Assembly: GCF_001634285.1 (NCBI RefSeq)
Contig: NZ_CP015438.1
Coordinates: 601,001 to 665,000, forward strand
Source of the DNA: Anoxybacillus amylolyticus
GTDB lineage: Bacteria; Bacillota; Bacilli; Bacillales; Anoxybacillaceae
Direction of reading: 5' to 3'
Length of the DNA: 64,000 nucleotides
Positions 46,699 through 56,149 of the stretch are shown here, one piece after another; position 1 is the stretch's first letter; every line of letters starts with the position of its first letter. Both the position numbers and the translations under genes were made by a program. Below the pieces are notes generated by a model, which saw only the letters and a program-made list of their open reading frames with translations, had not been told where the DNA came from and searched no databases.

Positions 46699-47316
46699 AT
46701 GCAAGAGCGTCCGTATGTATTTCTCGATTTTGAGTTTACGATGCCAGAAAATAAAACAACCCCAAGGGGATTTTTCCCAGAAATTATTGAGGTTGGTCTT
46801 GTCGTTGTTGCTGGGAATGAAGTATGCGAACAATTTTCTTCCTATGTGAAACCTACTTCGTTTCCGGTATTAACAGAGCGGTGCAAAAGTTTCTTGAAAA
46901 TTACGCAAGCCCAAATTGACGAAGGTATTTCGTTAGCAGAACTTGTGGAACGGTTAAAACAATACGATGCCCTTCGCCCGACGGTGATTACATGGGGAAG
47001 TATGGATATGAAAGTGTTAAAGCATAATTGTGCCCGATCGAACCTTCCATTTCCGTTCACTGGGGAGCAGCGAGATTTAGCGATGGAGTATAAAATGTTT
47101 TTCGGCGAGCGGAACCAGCCGGGATTGCGCCAAGCGGTTCAGGAATATGGAAAAGAAGGGGTAGGCAAACCACATTGTGCGCTTGACGATGCGTTTACGA
47201 CATATAATATTTTTAAGCTAGTGGAGAAAGATAAAACATATTTAGCGAGACCATCGCAGCCGACGCTTGGCGAGCGAATTGATTTTAGTCAATTGCTAAA
47301 AAAATTTGCATTATAA
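46699..47316 (+). CDS. kapD: KapD, 3'-5' exonuclease-fold inhibitor of the KinA pathway
   Basis: A 205-residue DEDDh exonuclease-fold protein. Acidic and His residues appear in FLDFEFT, TWGSMDMK and PHCALDDAF. In B. subtilis KapD overproduction blocks the KinA route into sporulation. GGAAGGAGG precedes ATG 46699; the longer frame from 46573 has no SD. Length equals the B. subtilis protein. Confidence 0.9.
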   Translation: MQERPYVFLDFEFTMPENKTTPRGFFPEIIEVGLVVVAGNEVCEQFSSYVKPTSFPVLTERCKSFLKITQAQIDEGISLAELVERLKQYDALRPTVITWGSMDMKVLKHNCARSNLPFPFTGEQRDLAMEYKMFFGERNQPGLRQAVQEYGKEGVGKPHCALDDAFTTYNIFKLVEKDKTYLARPSQPTLGERIDFSQLLKKFAL

Positions 47317-47319
47317 CAA

Positions 47320-47357
47320 GCCAAACCATACAGTCTGCTGGTTTGGCATATTTGTTT
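47320..47357 (+). terminator. Terminator of kapD
   Basis: GCCAAACCA and TGGTTTGGC with a 10-nt loop, then a T-rich tract. Confidence 0.82.
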
Positions 47358-47403
47358 TTGGTATAATGAACGGGAAAATGAACGCGGAAAGGTTGATGGA
47401 GCG

Positions 47404-47607
47404 ATGACGTATTTATTGGGGTTGTTTTTATACTTTCCGGAAGATAAGAGAGAATACATTCCCGCAGCGATTACATGCACGCTTTTTTTAATTGCAGCGA
47501 TTTTAACAATGCGGCTTATTATGAAAATTTCGAAACGCCAAGAAGAAAAAGCAAAACAGTTTGAAGAACGGTTGCGGAAAGAAAATGTGATTCAAGATAA
47601 ACAATAG
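47404..47607 (+). CDS. Small membrane protein with coiled-coil tail
   Basis: A 67-residue protein: one transmembrane segment at about residues 20-40 and a charged helix ([19 protein letters not shown]). No function known. An SD-like GAAAGGTTGATGGAG precedes the ATG. Confidence 0.6.
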   Translation: MTYLLGLFLYFPEDKREYIPAAITCTLFLIAAILTMRLIMKISKRQEEKAKQFEERLRKENVIQDKQ

Positions 47608-47669
47608 TAGTTTGTACAAGTCCTCTTTTGGCAATACTGAAGAAAAAATGTGTTGCGAAAGGGGATTTT

Positions 47670-48188
47670 ATGTTTCGAAAAGTAGGTGTATTAGCGGTGG
47701 CAATCACGCTAATCAGTGGCTGCCAAGAAGGGAATCCAACCGAAATAAATGTAAAAATGGTGAATAGCGCGGGAGATGTATTAGGAACTGCGAAATTGTC
47801 GGAGCAGCCAAAGGGGGTAAAAATTTCCTTGGACTTAGAAGGATTGCCGCCGGGAGAGCATGCGATTCACATTCATGAGAAAGGAATGTGTAAAAAACCA
47901 GATTTTCAATCAGCAGGAAATCATTATAATCCAGAAGGAAAAAAACATGGTCTATTGCATCCGGAAGGGGCTCACGCAGGTGATTTACCGAATTTGATTG
48001 TGAAAGAAGACGGAACGGTAAGGACAGAGCTTTTTGCGCCGCAAGTGACATTGAAAGAAGGAAAAGGCACATTGTTAACGAAAGAAGGTACCGCATTAGT
48101 CATTCATGCGGGCAAAGATGACGGCATGACACAGCCAGCAGGGGATGCAGGTGGCCGCATTGCGTGTGGGGAGATTAAAAAAAGCTAG
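47670..48188 (+). CDS. sodC: Cu/Zn superoxide dismutase lipoprotein
   Basis: A 172-residue extracytoplasmic lipoprotein (lipobox ISGC, Cys18). By alignment with classical SODs, copper ligands are His67, His69, His85 and His146; zinc ligands His85, His93, His102 and Asp105; Cys74-Cys166 form the disulfide and Arg163 guides superoxide. B. subtilis YojM is known to lack two copper ligands, whereas all appear present here. GAAAGGGG precedes the ATG. Confidence 0.9.
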   Translation: MFRKVGVLAVAITLISGCQEGNPTEINVKMVNSAGDVLGTAKLSEQPKGVKISLDLEGLPPGEHAIHIHEKGMCKKPDFQSAGNHYNPEGKKHGLLHPEGAHAGDLPNLIVKEDGTVRTELFAPQVTLKEGKGTLLTKEGTALVIHAGKDDGMTQPAGDAGGRIACGEIKKS

Positions 48189-48208
48189 CCAGAAACGGCT
48201 AGCTTTTT
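48179..48208. terminator. Convergent terminator between sodC and patB
   Basis: AAAAGCTAGCC and GGCTAGCTTTT with an AGAAAC loop; it overlaps the sodC stop and ends at the patB stop. Confidence 0.85.
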
Positions 48209-49373
48209 AGCATTCGTTGAAAGCAATCGTTAACCGGCGAAATGCTTCTTGTAGTGTTTGTCGCGTACAGGCGACGTTTAGCCGAATAAACCCTGTACCT
48301 TCTTTGCCAAATTTGCTGCCCATTTCCACGGCGATTTTCCCTTTCTGAAGAAGCCGTTGTTTTAGTTGTTGTTCTTCCATGCCAAGTTCTCGGCAATCAA
48401 TCCAAACAAGGTATGTTGCTTCTGGGCGAATTGGGTGTAATTTTGGAAAAGAAGTGTAAAAAAATGCGCACGTCTGCTCGATATTTTGTTGGATGTACGA
48501 AAGCAGCGCATCGAGCCAATCGCTACCATGTCGATAAGCGGCTTCTGCACCGATGACAGCAAACGTATTTAACGTGAAAAAGCCTTGGCGCTGTTGGGCG
48601 GCGTCAAACTGCTTTTTTCGTTGGTTATTCGGAATAAGGATGCTTGCACATTGCAGCCCTGCTAAATTAAACGTTTTTGTCGGTGCGACGCATGTGATGC
48701 TAATGTCAGCGAATGCCTCATTGATGGAAGCGAACGGCGTATGTTGGAACGGCGGCAACGTTAAATCAGCATGAATTTCGTCGCTGACGACGAGAACGTT
48801 GTTTTCGACGCAAAGTGTCCCTAGCTTTATCAGTTCTTCTTTCGTCCAAACCCGTCCGCTTGGGTTATGTGGGCTGCAGAGCAACAGCATTTTTGCCTCT
48901 TGTAGTTTTTCTTGTACATCTTCCCAATTGATCTCATATCCTTTTTCTGTTAATAGGAGCGGACTTGTTACAAGCTCTCGCTCGTTTTTTTCAACTAGCT
49001 GAAATAGTGGTGGATAGACAGGAGAAAAAACGACGATCCGGTCATTAGGTGCTGTAAATGCTGTAATAGCCGTGGCGATGGCAGGAACGACGCCGATAGA
49101 AAACGACATCCATTCTGGACGTATCGCCCATCGGTGGCGTATTTTTAGCCAGTCGCTAATGGCTTCTTTCAACGAATATGGAATGGCGGTATAGCCAAAA
49201 ATTCCGTGTTCTGTACGCTTTGTAATCGCCTCAATGACGGCAGGCGGTGCAGGAAAGTCCATATCAGCAACCCACATCGGCAGCACATCACGTACCCCGA
49301 AAAATCGCTCTGTTTCGTCCCATTTCACTGAATGGGTATGACGTCGTTCGATAGGATGGTCAAATGAATACAT
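48207..49373 (-). CDS. patB: PatB-type C-S lyase (cystathionine beta-lyase)
   Basis: A 388-residue MalY/PatB-type PLP enzyme that cleaves C-S bonds in cystathionine and related compounds. The PLP lysine lies in APTKTFNLAG, and YPPLF, SPHNPSGR and SDEIHADL are family motifs. GGAGATT precedes ATG 49373; the longer frame has no SD. Confidence 0.9.
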   Translation of the reverse strand: MYSFDHPIERRHTHSVKWDETERFFGVRDVLPMWVADMDFPAPPAVIEAITKRTEHGIFGYTAIPYSLKEAISDWLKIRHRWAIRPEWMSFSIGVVPAIATAITAFTAPNDRIVVFSPVYPPLFQLVEKNERELVTSPLLLTEKGYEINWEDVQEKLQEAKMLLLCSPHNPSGRVWTKEELIKLGTLCVENNVLVVSDEIHADLTLPPFQHTPFASINEAFADISITCVAPTKTFNLAGLQCASILIPNNQRKKQFDAAQQRQGFFTLNTFAVIGAEAAYRHGSDWLDALLSYIQQNIEQTCAFFYTSFPKLHPIRPEATYLVWIDCRELGMEEQQLKQRLLQKGKIAVEMGSKFGKEGTGFIRLNVACTRQTLQEAFRRLTIAFNEC

Positions 49374-49449
49374 AGCCAATCTCCTTTCTTTATTTTCCCT
49401 CATGACGTATAATGTTGGCATATTCTTTTTATGAAAGGCAGGAACGAAT

Positions 49450-49707
49450 ATGAATCAACATTTAAACCGCTCGTTGCTTGCTATCGTTCAACAATGGAAT
49501 CCATTTGGTTATAGCATAGATGTCTACGAAATAGAGGCAGCTGACGTTGTTCGAGCTGTCTATGAGTATGAGGATGTCGAAAAGCTTGCCCGAAAAATCC
49601 AAGCTATTTATGAATTCGCGTTTGAACAAAAAATTCCTCTTGCTAAATGCATAGCATTGGCGCACGAGCTATTGATGATGAAAGCAGACTCAGAATGCAC
49701 ATTGTAA
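49450..49707 (+). CDS. yugE: DUF1871 protein YugE
   Basis: An 85-residue acidic helical DUF1871 protein. The WNPFGYSIDVYEIEAADVV block is typical. Function unknown. Divergent from patB, as in B. subtilis. Confidence 0.83.
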   Translation: MNQHLNRSLLAIVQQWNPFGYSIDVYEIEAADVVRAVYEYEDVEKLARKIQAIYEFAFEQKIPLAKCIALAHELLMMKADSECTL

Positions 49708-49776
49708 AAAAACGAAATTTTTTACGTGCAAATTTAATATAATTATGCGAAAATTCTAAAAAGGGAGGGATTGACG

Positions 49777-50277
49777 ATGAAGTTAACAGAAAAAGAGCTA
49801 GAAATCGTCGAAATCGTCGAGAAGAATGCGCGAATACCGCTCGACACACTTGCAAAAATGACGGCGCTAACGGTCGAAGAAGCAGAGTCCATTTTGAAAA
49901 AACTGGAGGAAACAAAAGTGATTGTGCAATACGCCACCATTGTCGATTGGCGCAAAATTGACGGTCATGAAGGAGTAACCGCAATGATTGATGTGAAAGT
50001 GACACCGAAACGAGGAGTCGGTTTTGATGAAGTGGCAGAGCGCATTTATCGCTTTCCGGAAGTGAAATCAGTTTACTTAATGTCAGGAGCATACGACTTA
50101 TCGGTCGTTATCGAGGGGCGCTCGATGGCAGAAGTTGCTCATTTTGTGTCAGAAAAGCTGTCCACGCTTGATTCAGTTATTTCGACGACGACGCATTTTA
50201 TTTTGAAAAAATATAAGCATGACGGCACCGTGTTTGACCAAGGAGACCAAGATCGCCGCATCGTGGTGGCACCATGA
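49777..50277 (+). CDS. alaR: Lrp/AsnC family regulator of alaT
   Basis: A 166-residue Lrp/AsnC-type protein (YugG in B. subtilis): N-terminal HTH (residues ~17-50, LDTLAKMTALTVEEAESILK) and a C-terminal RAM-like domain. It overlaps the next gene by 4 bp. AlaR activates the alanine aminotransferase operon in B. subtilis. AAGGGAGGG precedes ATG 49777. Confidence 0.87.
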   Translation: MKLTEKELEIVEIVEKNARIPLDTLAKMTALTVEEAESILKKLEETKVIVQYATIVDWRKIDGHEGVTAMIDVKVTPKRGVGFDEVAERIYRFPEVKSVYLMSGAYDLSVVIEGRSMAEVAHFVSEKLSTLDSVISTTTHFILKKYKHDGTVFDQGDQDRRIVVAP

Positions 50278-51443
50278 CACGGGCAACGAAAACGTACGTT
50301 TCAGAAACGGTTAGTCGTCTAAAGCCGTCAGGGATTCGTCGTTTTTTTGATTTAGCGGCAAGCATGGAAGGCGTCATTTCGCTCGGAGTGGGAGAGCCGG
50401 ATTTTGTGACAGCATGGAGTGTTCGCGAAGCATGTATTTTGTCGCTTGAGCAAGGGTATACATCGTATACGGCAAATGCAGGATTATTAGAGCTTCGCCA
50501 AGAAATTTCTTCCTATTTGTCGCGGAAATTTGGGTTGTTCTACCGCCCAGAAGGTGAAGTGTTAGTAACGGTCGGGGCAAGCCAAGCGCTCGATTTGGCG
50601 CTAAGGGCAATCGTGAATCCAGGCGATGAAGTGATCGTGGTGGAGCCGAGTTTCGTGTCGTACGGGCCGCTTGTTGCATTAGCCGGAGGAGTGCCTATAT
50701 CGGTTCGGACAAACGGTGCTGACCAGTTTAAGTTACGACCGCAACAAATTGAAGAGGTTGTTAGTTCGAGAACAAAAGCGTTAATTCTTTGCTCTCCAAA
50801 CAATCCAACGGGAACGGTATTAAACCAGGAGGATTTGGCAGCGATTGCTCGCCTCGTCGAAAAATACGATTTGCTCGTCATTTCAGATGAAATTTATGCC
50901 GAGTTAACGTATGACGAACCGTATACGAGCTTTCCGGCGGTCGAAGGTATGCGGGAGCGGACGATTTTAGTGTCCGGGTTTTCGAAAGGATTTGCGATGA
51001 CCGGCTGGCGGCTAGGGTTTGTCGCTGCACCGGAAGAGGTATTGCAAGCGATGTTAAAAATTCATCAATATACGATGATGTGTGCGCCAACAATGGCTCA
51101 GTATGGGGCGATCGAGGCATTAAAAAACGGGGAACACGATGTAGACGAAATGCGTAAAAGCTATCGCCGCCGCCGCAATTATTTTGTTCAGTCATTAAAC
51201 GACATTGGTTTGCATTGTCATTTGCCAGGTGGCGCGTTTTATGCGTTTCCATCGATTGCTTCTACGGGAATGGCGTCCGAGCAATTCGCAGAGCGATTGT
51301 TACTGGAGGAAAAAGTAGCGGTGGTGCCTGGGAGTGTGTTTGGTGCCAGTGGAGAAGGTTATGTGCGTTGTTCCTATGCTTCCTCGCTCGAACAGTTACA
51401 AGAAGCGATAAAACGAATGAAACGGTTTTTATCACGACTATAA
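50274..51443 (+). CDS. alaT: Alanine aminotransferase (class I/II)
   Basis: A 389-residue PLP aminotransferase (YugH). The PLP lysine is in VSGFSKGFAMTGWRLG; SPNNPTG and SDEIYAEL are family motifs. In B. subtilis the enzyme supplies alanine from pyruvate. It overlaps alaR by 4 bp, so the two are coupled. Confidence 0.88.
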   Translation: MTRATKTYVSETVSRLKPSGIRRFFDLAASMEGVISLGVGEPDFVTAWSVREACILSLEQGYTSYTANAGLLELRQEISSYLSRKFGLFYRPEGEVLVTVGASQALDLALRAIVNPGDEVIVVEPSFVSYGPLVALAGGVPISVRTNGADQFKLRPQQIEEVVSSRTKALILCSPNNPTGTVLNQEDLAAIARLVEKYDLLVISDEIYAELTYDEPYTSFPAVEGMRERTILVSGFSKGFAMTGWRLGFVAAPEEVLQAMLKIHQYTMMCAPTMAQYGAIEALKNGEHDVDEMRKSYRRRRNYFVQSLNDIGLHCHLPGGAFYAFPSIASTGMASEQFAERLLLEEKVAVVPGSVFGASGEGYVRCSYASSLEQLQEAIKRMKRFLSRL

Positions 51444-51469
51444 AATTCCGCCGCAAATGCGGCGGAATT
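51444..51469. terminator. Convergent terminator after alaT
   Basis: AATTCCGCCGC and GCGGCGGAATT, an 11-bp stem with an AAAT loop. The T-tract is weak on both sides. Confidence 0.7.
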
Positions 51470-51830
51470 ATGCATCTTTTCCGTATTTAATTTCATAAAG
51501 CATTTGCATAACGCGTAAAAAATCTTCTTCGCTGAACTCTTTTGCTTTGCGTAAAATCAGTTTTGCTCGTTTGACACCTATTTCTTTGACGAGATGTTCA
51601 ATTTCTGGATCCATGCCAGACGAGTTATACATTTCCCGTTCCATTAACTCAGAAGCTGGAACGTCAAGGGCGGTGCACAGTTTTAAAATCGTTTGCGTAT
51701 CAGGGATTTGCTCGCCTGACTCATATTTTTGAATCGTAGCAGTTCCGACACGCACTTTTAATGCTAGTTCTTGATGGCTCATTTTTCGTTGTTCGCGATA
51801 CATTTTAATATTTTCACCAACTGTACTCAT
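51468..51830 (-). CDS. XRE-family HTH regulator
   Basis: A 120-residue protein with an N-terminal Cro/C1-type HTH (residues ~6-60, MSHQELALKVRVGTATIQKY). The remaining ~55 residues are helical with no family I can name. Target genes unknown. AGGAGGGG precedes the ATG. Confidence 0.8.
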   Translation of the reverse strand: MSTVGENIKMYREQRKMSHQELALKVRVGTATIQKYESGEQIPDTQTILKLCTALDVPASELMEREMYNSSGMDPEIEHLVKEIGVKRAKLILRKAKEFSEEDFLRVMQMLYEIKYGKDA

Positions 51831-51976
51831 AAAATTCCCCTCCTCTTTTCTATATCTCCATCATACCATGTTTTATGCCCGGTACAGGGATTTTCGTTTC
51901 AGTTTTGCGATAATTTTTGCTTCACTTTATGCATAATGGTATAATAAAAGCAATTTGAGAAATAGGAGTGTTTTCT

Positions 51977-52336
51977 TTGTCGAAGTTAGCGGTAGGTAGC
52001 ATTGTGAAAGGAACGGTGACCGGGATTCAGCCGTATGGCGCCTTTGTTGCGATTAGCGACGATATTCAAGGGCTTGTGCATATTTCAGAAGTTTCTCATC
52101 AGTTTGTCAAAGATATTCATGATTTTTTGAAGGTGGGAGACGAAGTCATGGTTAAAATCCTTTCCATTGATGAAAAAGCAAAGCGGGCGAGTTTGTCGAT
52201 AAGATCAGTAAAGGAAATACCAGCTTCGGACAAATTACGTCAACCAAAAGCAAAAGAGCTTCCCGAAACAGCGGGCGGCTTTCATATATTAAAAGAAAAA
52301 CTAAAAGAATGGGTCGAACAATCGCAGGATGAATAA
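51977..52336 (+). CDS. yugI: S1-domain general stress protein YugI (GSP13)
   Basis: A 119-residue protein with one S1 RNA-binding domain (residues ~4-72: VGSIVKGTVTGIQPYGAFVA, GLVHISEVS). GSP13 associates with ribosomes in B. subtilis and is induced by stress. The TTG at 51977 is 9 bases after GGAG and aligns with the B. subtilis N-terminus; the GTG at 51968 is inside the SD. Confidence 0.87.
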   Translation: MSKLAVGSIVKGTVTGIQPYGAFVAISDDIQGLVHISEVSHQFVKDIHDFLKVGDEVMVKILSIDEKAKRASLSIRSVKEIPASDKLRQPKAKELPETAGGFHILKEKLKEWVEQSQDE

Positions 52337-52367
52337 AAAAACACTCACCAATTGGTGAGTGTTTTTT
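52335..52367 (+). terminator. Terminator of yugI
   Basis: AACACTCACC and GGTGAGTGTT with an AATT loop, six T following. Confidence 0.9.
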
Positions 52368-52392
52368 ACGAGTCGTCTCCGCTTTTCTTCGT

Positions 52393-52626
52393 TTATGTCC
52401 GTGATACTTTTGGTTCGGTGCGTCCAAGTTCTGCTGCTGGTTTAAATAAAAGCGCGAGGTTGATTAGTCCAGCAATGCCGACGATTCCGTAAATAATGCG
52501 GGAAATCATCGAGTTTTGTCCGCCGAAAATAGCGGCTACTAAATCGAATTGAAAGAAGCCAATTAAGCCCCAGTTAATCGCACCGATAATCGTAAAAAGT
52601 AGTGCAATACGTTGAAGTGCACTCAT
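52393..52626 (-). CDS. yuzA: DUF378 membrane protein YuzA
   Basis: A 77-residue membrane protein with two helices and the DUF378 signature [13 protein letters not shown]. Function unknown. GGGAGGAATC precedes the ATG. Confidence 0.85.
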   Translation of the reverse strand: MSALQRIALLFTIIGAINWGLIGFFQFDLVAAIFGGQNSMISRIIYGIVGIAGLINLALLFKPAAELGRTEPKVSRT

Positions 52627-52784
52627 TTAGGATTCCTCCCTTAAAATTTAAATGGTTCGTTTATAGTGTGTATGGTTCACGGGAAAATATGCATCATTTG
52701 CAAGAAAAGCAAATTTCTTTACAGGAAGGCGAAAAAAGAACGATAATAAAAGTGTTTTTTATGATGGTTGAAGGAGGTAAGCTT

Positions 52785-53948
52785 ATGCAAAACTTTGTGT
52801 TTCGAAACCCAACGAAATTAATCTTTGGAAAAGGACAACTCGAGCAGTTGAAAACAGAAGTGCCACGGTATGGAACGCGTGTTTTGTTAGTGTATGGCGG
52901 CGGAAGCATTAAGCGGAACGGGCTGTACGATGAAGTGCATACTATTTTCCATGAAATTGGTGCCGAAGTATTTGAACTTTCTGGTGTAGAACCGAATCCC
53001 CGCCTTTCTACCGTTCAAAAAGGAATCGACCTTTGCCGAAAAGAGAACATTGATTTCTTATTGGCTGTTGGTGGAGGAAGCGTCATTGACTGCACGAAAG
53101 CAATCGCTGCCGGAGCGAAATACGACGGCGACCCATGGGATTTCATTGCAAAAAAAGCGGCGGTTACTGAAGCGCTTCCATTCGGCACAGTGTTAACACT
53201 AGCAGCGACTGGCTCGGAAATGAATGCAGGTTCTGTGATTACCAATTGGGAAACAAAAGAAAAGTACGGGTGGGGAAGCCCTGTAACTTTCCCGCAATTT
53301 TCGATTTTAGATCCGACGTATACGTTGACGGTTCCAAAAGAACATACCGTTTACGGAATGGTGGACATCATGTCACATGTGTTTGAGCAATATTTCCATC
53401 ACGTTCCGAATACACCGCTGCAGGACCGTATGTGTGAAGCTGTATTAAAAACGGTCATCGAAACAGCGCCAAAGCTTGTGAATGACTTAGAAAACTATGA
53501 ATTGCGGGAAACGGTTTTATATTGTGGAACGATGGCATTAAACGGGATTTTACAAATGGGCGTGCGCGGCGATTGGGCGACGCATAACATTGAACATGCT
53601 GTATCTGCTGTATACGATATCCCGCACGGCGGGGGGTTAGCGATTTTATTCCCGAATTGGATGAAGCACGTGGTTGATGAAAATGTCGCACGGTTTAAAC
53701 AATTAGCGATTCGTGTATTTAATGTTGATCCGGCTGGAAAAACAGATCGCGAAATTGCTTTAGAGGGAATTGAGAAGTTGCGCGAATTTTGGTCGAGTAT
53801 TGGTGCTCCATGCCGTTTAGCGGATTATGGTATTGGAGAGGAGCATATAGAAACAATGGCCGACAAAGCGATGGTGTTTGGTGAATTCGGCAATTTTAAA
53901 AAATTAACGCGCGAAGACGTATTAGCAATTTACCGTGCATCCCTATGA
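52785..53948 (+). CDS. NADH-dependent butanol dehydrogenase (Fe-ADH family)
   Basis: A 387-residue iron-containing alcohol dehydrogenase, ortholog of YugJ/YugK. The nucleotide loop is [10 protein letters not shown], and metal ligands lie in the [14 protein letters not shown] and [20 protein letters not shown] segments. It reduces aldehydes to alcohols with NAD(P)H. GGAGG precedes ATG 52785; a frame from 52602 has no SD. Confidence 0.88.
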   Translation: MQNFVFRNPTKLIFGKGQLEQLKTEVPRYGTRVLLVYGGGSIKRNGLYDEVHTIFHEIGAEVFELSGVEPNPRLSTVQKGIDLCRKENIDFLLAVGGGSVIDCTKAIAAGAKYDGDPWDFIAKKAAVTEALPFGTVLTLAATGSEMNAGSVITNWETKEKYGWGSPVTFPQFSILDPTYTLTVPKEHTVYGMVDIMSHVFEQYFHHVPNTPLQDRMCEAVLKTVIETAPKLVNDLENYELRETVLYCGTMALNGILQMGVRGDWATHNIEHAVSAVYDIPHGGGLAILFPNWMKHVVDENVARFKQLAIRVFNVDPAGKTDREIALEGIEKLREFWSSIGAPCRLADYGIGEEHIETMADKAMVFGEFGNFKKLTREDVLAIYRASL

Positions 53949-53970
53949 GAAAGGAGCGAATAGCTCCTTT
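53949..53970 (+). terminator. First copy of the terminator stem after the butanol dehydrogenase gene
   Basis: GAAAGGAGC and GCTCCTTT around GAATA. It is immediately followed by an inserted element; a second copy with its T-tract lies at 54174. Confidence 0.75.
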
Positions 53971-54173
53971 CAGACTGTTGAAAAACGATTTTGTCAAGGA
54001 CAAAATCGTTTTTCAATTGTATATTTTAGGTAGAGAAAATGGATAAGGGGCTGCAGATTTGTGCATTTTTCTTCCTTAAATTAGGATATTCAAAAGATTC
54101 GACAATCTAAAGAAAAGAAAAAGTCCATATCTTTCGTGAACTTTTTCTTGACGCCCCACTTTTTCAACACTTT
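53971..54173. mobile_element. Non-autonomous element flanked by a 22-bp duplication
   Basis: A 203-bp insert without ORFs. The ends share TGTTGAAAAA as terminal inverted repeats (CAGACTGTTGAAAAAC left; AAAGTGTTGAAAAAGTGG right, reverse-complemented). Inside is a perfect 16-bp hairpin, 53978-53993 with 54001-54016. The 22-nt terminator at 53949-53970 is repeated exactly at 54174-54195. Confidence 0.72.
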
Positions 54174-54204
54174 GAAAGGAGCGAATAGCTCCTTTTATTT
54201 TTAG
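54174..54204 (+). terminator. Second terminator copy with T-tract
   Basis: The same 22-nt stem-loop as at 53949, followed by TTATTTTT. This is probably the original 3' part of the dehydrogenase terminator. Confidence 0.8.
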
Positions 54205-54309
54205 AAAAATGTCAAAATGAATCCGTTTTCAAATTCTCAGTCGCCTTGATTATCTCCATTTGTTTCGCTAAAGTGTAAGAAGGTAAAACTTTTTTGTGGA
54301 GGAAACGAT

Positions 54310-55659
54310 ATGACACATATTCGATTTGATTATTCCAAAGCATTATCGTTCTTTGGAGAACATGAGCTTACATATTTACGCGATGCAGTAAAAGTAGCGC
54401 ATCATTCGTTGCATGAAAAAACAGGAGCCGGAAACGATTTTTTAGGTTGGATGGATCTCCCGATAGCATATGACCGCGAAGAATTTTCCCGCATTCAGCA
54501 AGCAGCGGAAAAAATTCAACAAGACTCGGACGTACTGCTTGTGATTGGCATTGGTGGCTCTTATTTAGGGGCGCGAGCAGCGATTGAAATGTTGCATCAT
54601 TCGTTTTATAATGCATTGCCGAAAGAAAAACGTCGCACGCCACAAGTCATTTTCGTCGGCAACAATATTAGCTCAACATACATGAAAGACGTCATGGATT
54701 TATTAGAAGGAAAAGATTTCTCTATTAACGTCATTTCGAAATCGGGTACAACGACCGAGCCAGCAATTGCGTTTCGTATTTTCCGTAAATTGCTTGAAGA
54801 AAAATATGGAAAAGAGGGAGCGCGCAAACGTATTTATGCAACAACCGATCGTACACGCGGTGCGTTAAAGACGCTTGCGACTGAGGAAGGATATGAAACG
54901 TTTATTATTCCAGACGATGTTGGCGGACGTTACTCGGTGTTGACGGCGGTTGGCTTGCTTCCGATTGCGGTGAGCGGCGCGAATATCGAAGCAATGATGA
55001 AAGGGGCAGCGCAAGCACGCGAAGACTTTAGTAAATCAGAGCTTGAGGAAAATCCGGCGTATCAATACGCCGCTGTTCGCAACATTTTATACAACAAAGG
55101 AAAAACAATTGAAATGCTTATCAACTACGAGCCAGCCCTCCAATATTTTGCGGAGTGGTGGAAGCAATTATTTGGAGAAAGCGAAGGAAAAGACCAGAAA
55201 GGTATTTTCCCTGCTTCGGCAAACTTCTCCACCGACCTTCACTCGCTCGGTCAATATGTTCAAGAAGGGCGCCGTGATTTATTTGAGACGGTCTTGAAAG
55301 TCGAAACACCGCGCCATGAATTAACAATCGAAGCGGAAGAAAACGATTTAGACGGCCTGAACTATTTAGCCGGAAAAACAGTTGATTTTGTTAACACAAA
55401 AGCATTTGAGGGAACGTTATTGGCTCATACAGACGGCGGCGTACCGAATTTAGTCGTGACATTGCCAACATTAGATGAATATACGTTCGGTTATCTTGTC
55501 TATTTCTTCGAAAAAGCATGTGCCATGAGCGGTTATTTGTTAGGGGTTAATCCGTTTGACCAACCGGGAGTGGAGGCTTACAAAGTGAACATGTTTGCGC
55601 TCCTCGGTAAACCAGGGTATGAAGAGAAGAAAGCGGAGTTAGAGAAACGGTTGAAATAA
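54310..55659 (+). CDS. pgi: Glucose-6-phosphate isomerase
   Basis: A 449-residue glycolytic enzyme that interconverts glucose-6-phosphate and fructose-6-phosphate. Active-site segments [28 protein letters not shown] and the [16 protein letters not shown] region are present. Length fits the Bacillus type. GGAGGAAACG precedes the ATG. Confidence 0.97.
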   Translation: MTHIRFDYSKALSFFGEHELTYLRDAVKVAHHSLHEKTGAGNDFLGWMDLPIAYDREEFSRIQQAAEKIQQDSDVLLVIGIGGSYLGARAAIEMLHHSFYNALPKEKRRTPQVIFVGNNISSTYMKDVMDLLEGKDFSINVISKSGTTTEPAIAFRIFRKLLEEKYGKEGARKRIYATTDRTRGALKTLATEEGYETFIIPDDVGGRYSVLTAVGLLPIAVSGANIEAMMKGAAQAREDFSKSELEENPAYQYAAVRNILYNKGKTIEMLINYEPALQYFAEWWKQLFGESEGKDQKGIFPASANFSTDLHSLGQYVQEGRRDLFETVLKVETPRHELTIEAEENDLDGLNYLAGKTVDFVNTKAFEGTLLAHTDGGVPNLVVTLPTLDEYTFGYLVYFFEKACAMSGYLLGVNPFDQPGVEAYKVNMFALLGKPGYEEKKAELEKRLK

Positions 55660-55660
55660 G

Positions 55661-55692
55661 AAAAGGGCTTCCGTGTGCAGGGAAGCCCTTTT
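55661..55692 (+). terminator. Terminator of pgi
   Basis: AAAAGGGCTTCC and GGAAGCCCTTTT, a perfect 12-bp stem with an 8-nt loop. Confidence 0.9.
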
Positions 55693-55741
55693 AATATCGT
55701 TTATTTTGGGGCAACCTACGAAAAAAAGGAGGTTAGTTGCT

Positions 55742-56149
55742 ATGATTGAAATCCCATCAGCGTTAGAAGGTAAAACGTTTCGTTTATATAAGCTAGAAGC
55801 GGAATTGAAGCCGCTCGGCTATGTGATTGGGGGAAACTGGGACTATGACCACGGTTCATTTGACTACAAAATCGATGACGAAAACGGTTACCAATTTTTG
55901 CGTGTCCCGTTTGAAGCCGTGGACGGGCAGCTTGATTCGAATGGGACAACGGTGAAGCTTGGGCGACCGTATTTGCTTTCACACCAATACCAAATTGGGC
56001 TTGATGACAACGTTCATGTCGGTAATCTTGCGGCATCGTTTAACCAATTTTCCGAGCCGCAAGATCCAGACGCCCAGTTTCCGGAAAAGTATATTCCCGT
56101 CGGTCAAACGCTAGTAAAGCAATTAGAAGACAAGCTGCTTAATGCTTAA
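55742..56149 (+). CDS. yugN: YugN-like protein
   Basis: A 135-residue soluble protein of the YugN family, conserved between pgi and yugO in Bacilli. No function known. AGGAGGTTAG precedes ATG 55742. Its 3' end overlaps the convergent yugO by 11 bp, with no terminator between. Confidence 0.85.
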   Translation: MIEIPSALEGKTFRLYKLEAELKPLGYVIGGNWDYDHGSFDYKIDDENGYQFLRVPFEAVDGQLDSNGTTVKLGRPYLLSHQYQIGLDDNVHVGNLAASFNQFSEPQDPDAQFPEKYIPVGQTLVKQLEDKLLNA

